7,369 nucleotides of DNA from Akkermansiaceae bacterium (GCA_903909905.1 CAIVXP010000174.1:1-7369), one strand, 5' to 3'; numbered from the stretch's first letter, positions 1 to 7,012 are shown. Program-made: numbers and translations. The notes: generated by a model from the sequence alone, not told the origin.

Positions 1-1440
1 CGACTCGAAATCGAAGAAGCGGTCTACCCCTACCTCGGCCCGGGCCGCACTCCAGACGATGTCGAACAAGCCCGCCAGTCGCTCGAAAAAGCCCATCACC
101 AAAAGGGCTATCAGACCGTTTCGGTCTCGATCCCGCAACAAGATCCGCGCCGCGGCATCATCCGCCTCGAAGTCTCACAGGGCGCCGTCGCCCGACTTCG
201 TGTGAAAGGATCACGCTGGTTCCTGCCCAGCGAAATTGAAAAAGCCCTACCTTCAGTCGCCGAAGGAAAAACGCCTAATCTCAACCAGTTCACCAAGGAA
301 ATCATCGCGGTCAACCGCCTCGCCGACCGCCGCGTGACGCCCGAACTCCGCCCCGGGATGGAACCGGGCAGCGTCGATATCGATTTGACCGTCGAGGACA
401 AGCTACCACTCCACGGCTCCATCGAACTCAACAACCGCTACAGCGCAGACACCACCGAACTGCGCGTCAACGGCGCCATGACCTACGGCAACCTCTTCCA
501 AAAAGGCCACATCATCGGTGGCAATTTCCAAGTCGCGCCGGAGAATCCCGATGACGCATTAATCTACTCGGCATTCTACATGGCCCGCGTCGCGGAAAAA
601 ACGAGCCTGATGCTCACCGGCACTAAACAGAACAGCAAGATCAACACGGTCGGCGGTGCCACCGTCGGCGCACCGGGTGAAATCGTCGGACTGCGCGCGA
701 TGTTTGATCTGCCGACGAAAGAGAAATTTTTCCAAACCGCGAACATCGGCATCGATTACAAAAACCTCGAAGAGGACATCATGATCGGCAAGGACACGAT
801 CTCCTCGCCCATCGAGTACTACCCACTCACCGCCGGATACTCGGCATCGTGGAACTACGACAAGCACTACACCGAGTTCAACGCCTCAGTGAACATGCAG
901 CTGCGTGGCATGGGCAGTGACGCCGAAGAATACGCCAACAAACGCTACAGCTCGCGCGGCAACTTCATCACTCTGCGCACCGACGCATCCCATACGCATG
1001 ACCTCCCAGGCGGCGCGCAGGTCTTCGCCAAGGTCCAAGGCCAGGCGGCCAGCCAGGCACTCATCAGCAGCGAGCAATTCGCCGGCGGCGGACTCGGCAC
1101 CGTGCGCGGCTACCTCGAAGCCACCACCACCGGCGACCACGCAATCTTCGGCTCGATCGAACTTCGCTCGCCCTCACTCATCGGCAAATCCTCCGTCTCG
1201 CTCTCGCAACCGAACGAATGGCGCATCTATGCCTTCGCCGATGCAGGCATGACGCACCTGATCGATGCCCTTCCCGGCCAAGAAGCGCGCCCCCACCTCT
1301 ACAGCGTCGGGGTCGGTTCACGCATCAAGGTCAAAAACCATTACCACGCCTCGGTCGACGCCGGCGTTCCCCTTTCCGAGCAAACCAACGCCGAGGACAA
1401 CGATGTGCGCATCACCTTCCGCGGATGGGCCGATTTCTGA
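1..1440 (+). CDS. Two-partner secretion outer-membrane transporter, TpsB/FhaC/ShlB family (5' truncated by window edge)
   Basis: The frame is open from base 1 to the TGA at 1438-1440, giving 479 visible residues; the signal peptide and the start of the first POTRA lie outside the window. Visible residues 1 to about 57 fit the end of a ShlB-type POTRA domain (DDVEQARQSLEKAHHQKGY). A second POTRA begins at RLRVKGSRWF and runs to about residue 134, followed by about 345 residues of beta-barrel. Two family signatures are clear: VRGY at residues 368-371 (bases 1102-1113), followed by an ELRSP strand, and F-A-D-A-G at residues 412-416 (bases 1234-1248). In FhaC the Arg of VRGY and the Asp of FxDxG form a salt bridge that anchors loop 6 in the pore; here they are Arg369 and Asp414, at similar spacing. 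The protein ends in Phe (RGWADF), as expected for a BAM-assembled barrel. Its role is to export a TpsA partner across the outer membrane. That partner gene is not in the window and is expected upstream. The GTG at 202 lies inside the POTRA region and is not a start. Confidence 0.93.
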   Translation, partial: RLEIEEAVYPYLGPGRTPDDVEQARQSLEKAHHQKGYQTVSVSIPQQDPRRGIIRLEVSQGAVARLRVKGSRWFLPSEIEKALPSVAEGKTPNLNQFTKEIIAVNRLADRRVTPELRPGMEPGSVDIDLTVEDKLPLHGSIELNNRYSADTTELRVNGAMTYGNLFQKGHIIGGNFQVAPENPDDALIYSAFYMARVAEKTSLMLTGTKQNSKINTVGGATVGAPGEIVGLRAMFDLPTKEKFFQTANIGIDYKNLEEDIMIGKDTISSPIEYYPLTAGYSASWNYDKHYTEFNASVNMQLRGMGSDAEEYANKRYSSRGNFITLRTDASHTHDLPGGAQVFAKVQGQAASQALISSEQFAGGGLGTVRGYLEATTTGDHAIFGSIELRSPSLIGKSSVSLSQPNEWRIYAFADAGMTHLIDALPGQEARPHLYSVGVGSRIKVKNHYHASVDAGVPLSEQTNAEDNDVRITFRGWADF

Positions 1441-1467
1441 TTTTCACCATTTCCAACAACCACCCTC
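1441..1467 (+). promoter_or_regulatory. 27-nt SD-less leader between tpsB-like gene and exbB-like gene
   Basis: The gap is almost entirely C, A and T (it contains CCATTTCCAACAACCACCCTC just before ATG) and holds no purine-rich Shine-Dalgarno sequence. The ATG at 1468 is supported by the signal peptide that follows at once, so initiation here must rely on an unstructured leader or on coupling to the upstream gene. Confidence 0.5.
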
Positions 1468-3333
1468 ATGAACCGCTTCTTCACAAGAAACAGTCTCCTC
1501 ACCACAGGCCTCGCCCTCATCTTTAGCACCAACCTCATCGCCGAGGATGAAGCCGCATGGTGGGATAAAAATTGGACCCAACGCCAGAAGATCAATCTCG
1601 ACGCCTCGGAGCTCACCGCATCCGCCGGCGATAGCAGCACGCTGCTGGTTCGCCTATTTGAAGGAAATTTCCAATTCGCCGGAGCACGCGAAGATGGCAG
1701 CGACATCCGCTTCGTCGCCGCCGATGGCAAAACCATCCTGCCATATCAAATTGAAAGCTACGACGGACTGCTCAGCGAAGCATTCGTGTGGGTGAAGCTT
1801 CCGGTCAAACCATCGGCAAAGGAAACTTTGCACATTTATTACGGCAATCAGGACCCCGCGATGCCGGCTGCCGAAAAATCCGGCGCATTCGCGAAGGATC
1901 ATGTCGCGGTCTACCATTTCGCCGAACGCGGCGGCAGCCCCGCGGACTCGTCCGGAAACAACAATAATGCCTCCGCCCCCGCGGTCACCGCCCAAGGCGC
2001 GATCATCGGCAATGGCGCGCGCCTGCTCGGCAGCACACCGATCAACATCCCCAACACCGACAGCCTCGCATGGAGCGCCGGACAAGCGCTCTCAATTTCC
2101 CTTTGGGTCAAACCCACCGCACTGCAATCCAACGCGGTCATCCTCAGCCGCACCGAGGGCAACAACGCACTGCGCCTCACACTCGATCAAGGGGTGCCGA
2201 TGCTTGAAGTTTCCGGCACCCGCAGCCAAGCCGCAGCCCCCATCGCTGCAGGCACATGGAGCCACCTCGCACTGACTTCAGGCGAAGGAAAAATCCAACT
2301 CTATGTGAATGGCGAACCCTACGCATCCGTCGCCGCCGCCATCCCCGCCCTCGCTTCACCCCTGCTCATCGGTGCCGATGCCTCAGGCACCAACACCACC
2401 GGCTTCACGGGTGAAATCGACGAACTCCAAATCACTAAATCCACACTGCCCGCAGGCGCCATCAAGCTTGCATCGATCAACCAAGGCGCCAGCGACTCGG
2501 CCCAGCGCCTGCTCTCACTCGGCGAAATGGAAGGCGGCGAAGCGGCTCACAGCGGCGGCGCCCTCGAACACGTCATGCTGTTTGGCGACATCGCCAATAA
2601 CATGATGTTCGACGGCTGGATCGCCATCGGCGTCTGCGTGGTCATGATCGCAGTCGGCTGGACGGTTGCTTACAAAAAATTCATCTACCTCGGCAAAGTC
2701 GAAAAAGCCGACAAGGAGTTCCTCAAGATTTGGAAAACCGTTTCAACCGACCTCACCGCCATCGATCACTCGGACGGCGCAAAAATCCGCAGCATGGGCG
2801 GCTCGGCCGATGCTGATGCGCAAGACATGCTCAAGGACTCGCCGCTCTACAACATCTACCACATCGGCTCGGAAGAAATTTCCCACCGCCTCCACAAGAT
2901 CAACCACAAGATGGAAGGCCTTCCCGGCCGTTCGATCCAAGCGATCCGCGCCAGCCTCGATGCCGGCATGGTCCACGAAAACCACAAGCTCACCGACGGC
3001 CTGGTCTACCTCACCATCAGCATCGCCGGTGGACCCTATGTCGGCCTCCTCGGCACGGTGGTCGGGGTGATGATCACCTTCGCCATCATCGCAAAATCCG
3101 GCGAAGTGAATGTGAACTCGATCGCCCCCGGTATCGCATCGGCGCTGCTCGCAACGGTCGTCGGCCTCATCGTCGCGATCCCCGCCCTCTTCATTTACAG
3201 CTACCTCAACGGCCGCATCAAAACCGTCATGGCCAACATGCAGGTCTTCATCGACGAGTTCGTCGCGAAAATGGCCGAGTTCTACCGCCCGCCCAACGAA
3301 CCCGAGGGACAAGCAGGAAAATCCATTTCCTGA
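1468..3333 (+). CDS. exbB: ExbB/TolQ/MotA-family proton channel with periplasmic DUF2341 and LamG-like domains
   Basis: This 621-residue fusion protein is far longer than E. coli ExbB (about 244). Residues 1-25 form a signal peptide (cleavage near NLIA/EDE). Residues 30 to about 135 match DUF2341, with the typical WWDKNW opening and LHIYYGN at 121-127. Residues about 145-345 look like a LamG/concanavalin-type jelly roll (VAVYHFAE, ISLWVKP, GTWSHLALT, IQLYVNGE, GFTGEIDELQI). TM1 is at about 385-402, a cytoplasmic segment follows, TM2 lies at about 512-545 (GGPYVGLLGTVVGVMITF) and TM3 at about 552-580 (APGIASALLATVVGLIVAIP). This topology puts the two extra domains in the periplasm, matching ExbB orientation. 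Thr530 and Thr563 correspond to E. coli ExbB Thr148 and Thr181. However, the position of essential Glu176 is Ser558. With ExbD and TonB downstream it should form the proton-driven motor. The ligand of the LamG part is unknown; a polysaccharide or the secreted partner are guesses. Confidence 0.92.
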   Translation: MNRFFTRNSLLTTGLALIFSTNLIAEDEAAWWDKNWTQRQKINLDASELTASAGDSSTLLVRLFEGNFQFAGAREDGSDIRFVAADGKTILPYQIESYDGLLSEAFVWVKLPVKPSAKETLHIYYGNQDPAMPAAEKSGAFAKDHVAVYHFAERGGSPADSSGNNNNASAPAVTAQGAIIGNGARLLGSTPINIPNTDSLAWSAGQALSISLWVKPTALQSNAVILSRTEGNNALRLTLDQGVPMLEVSGTRSQAAAPIAAGTWSHLALTSGEGKIQLYVNGEPYASVAAAIPALASPLLIGADASGTNTTGFTGEIDELQITKSTLPAGAIKLASINQGASDSAQRLLSLGEMEGGEAAHSGGALEHVMLFGDIANNMMFDGWIAIGVCVVMIAVGWTVAYKKFIYLGKVEKADKEFLKIWKTVSTDLTAIDHSDGAKIRSMGGSADADAQDMLKDSPLYNIYHIGSEEISHRLHKINHKMEGLPGRSIQAIRASLDAGMVHENHKLTDGLVYLTISIAGGPYVGLLGTVVGVMITFAIIAKSGEVNVNSIAPGIASALLATVVGLIVAIPALFIYSYLNGRIKTVMANMQVFIDEFVAKMAEFYRPPNEPEGQAGKSIS

Positions 3334-3357
3334 TCGACCACCAACCCATCCACCACC
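3334..3357 (+). promoter_or_regulatory. 24-nt SD-less, CCA-rich leader before exbD
   Basis: The gap ends TCCACCACC (3349-3357) directly against the ATG. No Shine-Dalgarno sequence is present. The same nonamer recurs at 6337-6345 in the leader of the coiled-coil gene. The start is fixed by the conserved N-terminal ExbD layout. Confidence 0.45.
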
Positions 3358-3762
3358 ATGGCCTCCGCCGACGACAAAAGTTTCGACGACATCAATGTCA
3401 CCCCGATGGTCGACCTCTATCTGGTCCTCCTGCTCATCTTCATCATCATGACGACCGCCGGCGTGCAAGGAGTGAAGGTGAACCTCCCTAGTGCAAGCGC
3501 GAAGGCCGCCCAGAAAATGGAAGCGCCCAAGACCCAAGCGATCACCATCGACTCCAGCGGTAGCATCAAGCTCAACACGGTCCCAGTCACGCTGTCCGAC
3601 CTTGAAAGCAAACTCGGCCAACTCAAGGCCACCAACCCGGAGCTGCCAGTGGTCGTGCGTGGCGATCGCACCAACCAATACCAACTGATCATGGATGTGC
3701 TCGATGTGCTCGGCCGCACCGGCATCACCCAGATCGGCCTCGCCACACAACCACCGAAATAA
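3358..3762 (+). CDS. exbD: ExbD/TolR-family biopolymer transport protein
   Basis: At 134 residues this is close to E. coli ExbD (141). A short cytoplasmic N-terminus carries the family motif DDINVTPMVDLYLVLLLIF (residues 10-28), in which Asp19 is the counterpart of the essential proton-carrying Asp25 of E. coli ExbD. One transmembrane helix (about 18-36) is followed by GVKVNLP, also typical, a variable linker, and a periplasmic domain (about 60-130) ending with the conserved pattern VVVRGDRTNQYQLIMDVLD and IGLAT. ExbD pairs inside the ExbB pentamer and couples the proton motive force to TonB. It lies 24 nt after the exbB-like gene and 12 nt before tonB, so the three motor subunits are almost certainly co-transcribed. 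Nothing appears degraded in this subunit. Confidence 0.96.
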   Translation: MASADDKSFDDINVTPMVDLYLVLLLIFIIMTTAGVQGVKVNLPSASAKAAQKMEAPKTQAITIDSSGSIKLNTVPVTLSDLESKLGQLKATNPELPVVVRGDRTNQYQLIMDVLDVLGRTGITQIGLATQPPK

Positions 3763-3774
3763 TTTTCCACAGCG
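3763..3774 (+). promoter_or_regulatory. 12-nt SD-less gap between exbD and tonB
   Basis: The gap reads TTTTCCACAGCG and contains no Shine-Dalgarno sequence. At this distance translation of tonB is probably coupled to termination on exbD. Confidence 0.4.
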
Positions 3775-4470
3775 ATGGCCGATACCACCAAGAGCAAAGG
3801 CAAGAAGGCGGGTCCAACGCGTTGGATCGTCATCGGCATTGCCGTGCTTGGTGTCGCGGCATGGATTTTTTCGGGCGACTCGAAGCCCTCACGCAAGGCG
3901 GCGAAGGCCAGCGAACCCTTGACCATTACGCTGCCGCCACCTCCACCGCCACCTCCACCGCCGCCGCCTCCCCCACCACAAAATGAACCGCCTCCACCCG
4001 AAGAGGAGGAAATGATGGAACAGGAACCCGTCGCCGAAGACGAGCCACCGCCAGAAGCCGCGCCCGAAGCACCACCTTCGGAAGACCTCAGCACCGGCAT
4101 CACCGGCGGCAACGGACCCGACATGGGCCTGTCCGGCGGTCGTGGCAACGGCGGGAAAATCGGCGGATCCGGCAACCGCGGCGGAGGCAGCCGCTTCGGT
4201 TGGTACGCCGCAAAAGTGCAAAGCTCAATCCGCGAGGCACTCTCGCGCCACCCCGCGACTCGCGGCGCGACGATGAACATCACCGTGCGCGTCTGGCCCG
4301 ACAGCAACGGCCGCATCTCCCGCGCCCAACTGGTCGGCACTACCGGCGACCCAGCCACCGATCAAGCGATCAAAAACAGCATCCTAACCGGACTCCAACT
4401 CCCCCAAGCCCCGCCCGCCGACATGCCCACGCCCATCGTCCTGCGCATCAACGGCCGCAAACCATCATAA
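3775..4470 (+). CDS. tonB: TonB-family energy transducer
   Basis: This 231-residue protein has the TonB layout. A basic N-terminus (KSKGKKAGPTR) precedes a single inner-membrane anchor at residues 17-34 (WIVIGIAVLGVAAWIF). Then come 15 consecutive prolines (54-68), a Glu/Pro-rich acidic stretch (about 69-105), a glycine-rich flexible stretch (about 108-141), and a C-terminal TonB domain from Trp143 to the end. The C-terminal domain includes ITVRVWPDSNGRISRAQLVG and the closing PIVLRINGR strand. TonB spans the periplasm and passes motor energy to an outer-membrane partner. The anchor has no histidine, so the SxxxH motif and His20 of E. coli TonB are absent. The Pro/Glu plus Gly-rich linker resembles, from memory, the TonB-like proteins encoded near two-partner secretion systems. 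The preferred partner cannot be read from sequence; the neighbouring TpsB or porin are candidates. Confidence 0.95.
   Translation: MADTTKSKGKKAGPTRWIVIGIAVLGVAAWIFSGDSKPSRKAAKASEPLTITLPPPPPPPPPPPPPPPQNEPPPPEEEEMMEQEPVAEDEPPPEAAPEAPPSEDLSTGITGGNGPDMGLSGGRGNGGKIGGSGNRGGGSRFGWYAAKVQSSIREALSRHPATRGATMNITVRVWPDSNGRISRAQLVGTTGDPATDQAIKNSILTGLQLPQAPPADMPTPIVLRINGRKPS
3934..3978 (+). repeat. Polyproline-coding run with duplicated 12-mer
   Basis: Fifteen consecutive Pro codons encode the rigid part of the TonB linker. The first eight codons are an exact tandem duplication of CCGCCACCTCCA (3934-3945 and 3946-3957); the rest is degenerate. Such a tract can lengthen or shorten by slippage in 3-nt steps without breaking the frame. 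Confidence 0.85.
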
Positions 4471-4506
4471 ATTTTTCATCGCTCAAAAATTTTTCCATCT
4501 AGCGTC
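4471..4506 (+). promoter_or_regulatory. A/T-rich 36-nt intergenic element between tonB and the porin gene
   Basis: This is the longest and most A/T-rich gap in the window. AAATTTTTCATC (4469-4480) is repeated as AAATTTTTCCATC (4487-4499), an 18-nt period. The first AAATTTTT (4469-4476) can also pair with AAAAATTT (4485-4492) around an 8-nt loop. The stem is purely A/T, so it is not a convincing intrinsic terminator. It may be an RNA-processing or regulatory site that adjusts porin expression relative to the motor genes, or a short spacer. No Shine-Dalgarno sequence precedes the porin ATG. Confidence 0.35.
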
Positions 4507-6336
4507 ATGCAAACATCCCGCATCCCGTCCATCCTTGCCGCCACATCGATCCTGCTGATCCAGCCGTCGTTAGCCAATGAGGAGGCACCTGTCGAAAGCA
4601 CACCCGCCAATGCCGGTGATGAGTCTTCGTCCCCCGACCCGACCATCGATCTTCCGCTCTCGACCGATCTTCCCGAACGCAAGGATGTGGCATCTTCCAC
4701 CCCCACCAGCAATGCGACGATCAATCTCATCAACCGCCTCGTGCAAAAAGGCATCCTCACCCAGGCCGAGGCCGCCGAGATGATCCAACAAGCGGAAGCC
4801 GACGCCGCCAAAGTCGCCGGCAACACCAAAGCCGAAGCCCCACCCCTCCCGGCCGAACCAAGCCCCGAGGAAGAAGCCACCATCACCTACATCCCCGAAG
4901 TCGTCCGCAATCAAATGCGCGACCAAATCCAACAGGAACTCCTCGCCCAAGCCCGCGAGGAAAAATGGAGCGAAAAAGCCACCCCAGACTGGACCTCAAA
5001 ATTTCGCCTTTTCGGCGACATCCGCGTGCGCTCGGAAAACACGATGTTTCCCAATTCAAACGCTCCCGCCGATTTCTTTCCAAACTTCAACTCCATCAAC
5101 ACAGGCGCTCCTTATGATGCCTCCATTTCCAACACGCAGATGTACCCCCAGTACAATGTCGATCAGGATCGTCATCGCACCCGACTTCGCGCCCGCGTAG
5201 GCACCGACATCACACTCGGCGACGGCTTCAATGCCGGCGTGAGAATTGCAACCGGCGAAAGCAACTCGCCAACCTCACCCAACCAGACCTTCGGTGCCTC
5301 AGGTGGAAATTTCTCAAAGTACTCGCTCTGGCTCGACCGGGCATTCATCAGCTATGACGCCGGTCCAGGCGATGGCGAAGAACTGACCTTTCTCGGCGGC
5401 CGTTTCGACAATCCCTTCATGTCGACCGAGATCATGTGGGATGATGACCTCGGCTTCGACGGACTTGCACTGCGCGGCAAGGTGCGCATGACGGATGAGG
5501 TTTCAACCTTCTTCAGCGGCGGCTACTTCCCCGTCTACAACACCGATTTTAACTTCGCCAGCAACCAAACTGCCAAGTTTGAAAGCACCGACAAATGGCT
5601 CAGCGGCGCACAGTTCGGCATCGAATGGAAAATTGCCACGGACCTAACCGCCAAAGTGTCGGTCGCTTATTACGACTACTCAAACATCCAAGGCCAGCTG
5701 TCAGAAAAATACATTCCTGTTACCGATAAGGATGCGGGCAGCACCGACTCACTTAGGCCGTCATTTGCGCAGCGGGGCAACACATACATTCCCCTTCGCA
5801 ACATCGACAACAGCACGGCCACAAACGATTTTGGAAACAAGTATCAGTATCAGTATTATGGCTTGGCATCGAAATTCAGAAACCTAACCGGCAACGCACG
5901 CATCGATTATGACGGATTCGATGACATCTCGTCCTCACCTGTCCGCATATCATTGGTCGGCGAAGTCATCAAAAACACGGCGTTCGATGTAAACAAGAGC
6001 AACGCGATCAACAACTTTGGCGATAACAACAACTACGAAGGCGGCGACGAAGCATGGAACCTCGCCTTCATCGTCGGCAACCCGGCCCTCGAATCCTTTG
6101 GCGATTGGCAGGCAAGCCTCGGTTACCGCTATGTCGAATCCGACGCGGTGGTCGATGCATTCACCGACTCCGACTTCGGTGGCGGCGGAACGAATGTAAA
6201 AGGCTTCACCCTTAGCGGCACCATGGCCCTCTCCAAAGCCGTGCGTTGCTCGCTGCGCTGGTCAAGCGCCGACGAAGTCGCCGGACCTCCCCTCAGCTCC
6301 GACATCCTGCAAGTCGACCTCAACGCCAAGTTCTGA
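4507..6336 (+). CDS. Putative outer-membrane porin with N-terminal periplasmic extension
   Basis: This 609-residue protein begins with a signal peptide (1-23, cleavage near PSLA/NEE). After an acidic, Pro/Ser-rich stretch (24-66) comes a predicted helical segment at about 69-105 (NLINRLVQKGILTQAEAAEM), which resembles the small two-helix motif found at the front of many 'putative porin' proteins. A second helical segment follows at about 121-155 (IPEVVRNQMRDQIQQELL). From about 166 (FRLFGDIRVRSE) to the end the sequence alternates as beta-strands, with many aromatic residues and Asn/Asp/Gly-rich loops, and finishes VDLNAKF with a terminal Phe, as expected for a BAM substrate. The role is probably a passive or selective outer-membrane channel; the substrate is not evident. 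It has no TonB-dependent receptor plug and I see no convincing TonB box. Bases 5701-6060 are poorer in GC than the rest of the gene. The start is supported by the signal peptide and by in-frame spacing to tonB. Confidence 0.82.
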   Translation: MQTSRIPSILAATSILLIQPSLANEEAPVESTPANAGDESSSPDPTIDLPLSTDLPERKDVASSTPTSNATINLINRLVQKGILTQAEAAEMIQQAEADAAKVAGNTKAEAPPLPAEPSPEEEATITYIPEVVRNQMRDQIQQELLAQAREEKWSEKATPDWTSKFRLFGDIRVRSENTMFPNSNAPADFFPNFNSINTGAPYDASISNTQMYPQYNVDQDRHRTRLRARVGTDITLGDGFNAGVRIATGESNSPTSPNQTFGASGGNFSKYSLWLDRAFISYDAGPGDGEELTFLGGRFDNPFMSTEIMWDDDLGFDGLALRGKVRMTDEVSTFFSGGYFPVYNTDFNFASNQTAKFESTDKWLSGAQFGIEWKIATDLTAKVSVAYYDYSNIQGQLSEKYIPVTDKDAGSTDSLRPSFAQRGNTYIPLRNIDNSTATNDFGNKYQYQYYGLASKFRNLTGNARIDYDGFDDISSSPVRISLVGEVIKNTAFDVNKSNAINNFGDNNNYEGGDEAWNLAFIVGNPALESFGDWQASLGYRYVESDAVVDAFTDSDFGGGGTNVKGFTLSGTMALSKAVRCSLRWSSADEVAGPPLSSDILQVDLNAKF

Positions 6337-6361
6337 TCCACCACCACTCACATCCACTCGC
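6337..6361 (+). promoter_or_regulatory. 25-nt SD-less, CCA-rich leader before the coiled-coil gene
   Basis: The leader is TCCACCACC (6337-6345) followed by more C/A/T-rich sequence with one G just before ATG. No Shine-Dalgarno sequence is present. It shares its first nine bases with the exbD leader. Confidence 0.45.
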
Positions 6362-7012
6362 ATGAAACGCGTCATTCTCACCCTCATCGCATTCTCCGCA
6401 TCTTTGCACGCGGCGGAAGAAGCAGATCCCTCCATCAAACTTCGCGAGCAGCTCCGCTCGACGATGATTCAGCTCCGCACCTCACAAGTGGAGGCCGCTA
6501 ACGCCCAGGCGCTGCAAGCAGCCGCCGAAGCTAAATCCAAGGAACTCGAAGCCAAGATCGCCGACCTCGAAAAACGCAGCGCCGCCATGGCCAAACAGGC
6601 AAATGCCGAAAAAATCGCCGCCGAGGAATCCATCGCCACCCTCAACAACAAGCTGGCCGATCGCGACAAACGCATCATCCAAATGAACGAAGCCCTCGCG
6701 AAATGGAAGGACGGCTACAACAAGGCAGCCGCCGTCGCCCGCACAAAAGAAGAAGAACGCGCCCTACTCGCATCCGAGGCAATCGTGCTCAAACGCACCG
6801 TGGCCGACCGCGAAACAAAGAACATCGCCCTCTTCAACACCTCCACCGAAATCCTCGAGCGCTTCGAAAACTACGCCCTCGGCAAGGCCCTCGGTGCCCG
6901 CGAACCCTTCATCAGCACCACCCGCGTCAAAGTGGAAAACCTCGTTCAGGGGTACAAGGATCGCATCGTGGAAAACCGCATCGCGGCAACAAACGATAAA
7001 ATCAAGCCTTGA
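6362..7012 (+). CDS. Secreted coiled-coil protein of unknown function
   Basis: I do not recognise a named family. The 216-residue product begins with a signal peptide (MKRVILTLIAFSASLHA, cleavage near residue 17 or 18). From about residue 22 to 165 it is Ala/Glu/Lys/Arg/Leu-rich with heptad-like spacing and no helix breakers apart from short Asn/Gly interruptions around KWKDGYNKA, so a long periplasmic coiled coil is likely. A distinct C-terminal segment (about 163-208) carries FNTSTEILERFENYALGKAL, then AREPF and VKVENLVQGYKDRI, which looks like a conserved module. It lies 25 nt after the porin gene, and its TGA overlaps the ATG of the isomerase gene by one base, so it is probably translated together with that chaperone. 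A scaffold or holdase role for exported proteins, or a periplasmic part of the motor, would fit but is inferred only from context. Automated labels for such coiled coils are often misleading. Confidence 0.85.
   Translation: MKRVILTLIAFSASLHAAEEADPSIKLREQLRSTMIQLRTSQVEAANAQALQAAAEAKSKELEAKIADLEKRSAAMAKQANAEKIAAEESIATLNNKLADRDKRIIQMNEALAKWKDGYNKAAAVARTKEEERALLASEAIVLKRTVADRETKNIALFNTSTEILERFENYALGKALGAREPFISTTRVKVENLVQGYKDRIVENRIAATNDKIKP

Noticed and set aside
202..1440. GTG at 202 as the start of the first gene
   Set aside because: The frame is open back to base 1, and the upstream residues are convincing POTRA sequence, so 202 is internal.
2743..3750. 335-codon open frame on the minus strand opposite exbB and exbD
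   Set aside because: It mirrors two well-supported genes, is rich in Asp/His/Gly as expected from the complement of GC-biased codons, and shows no domain.
3934..3978. CRISPR-like or regulatory tandem repeat
   Set aside because: The 12-mer duplication is in frame and codes for proline in the TonB linker; no spacers exist.
3417..4358. 313-codon open frame on the minus strand opposite exbD and tonB
   Set aside because: Its poly-Gly stretch is simply the complement of the TonB polyproline codons; no recognisable protein features.
4469..4499. Intrinsic terminator after tonB
   Set aside because: The possible stem is only A/T pairs, without a GC-rich stem before the T-run, so termination is unlikely.
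4576..4710. TonB box in the porin N-terminus
   Set aside because: Segments such as RKDVASS only faintly resemble a TonB box and there is no plug domain after it, so I do not call it.
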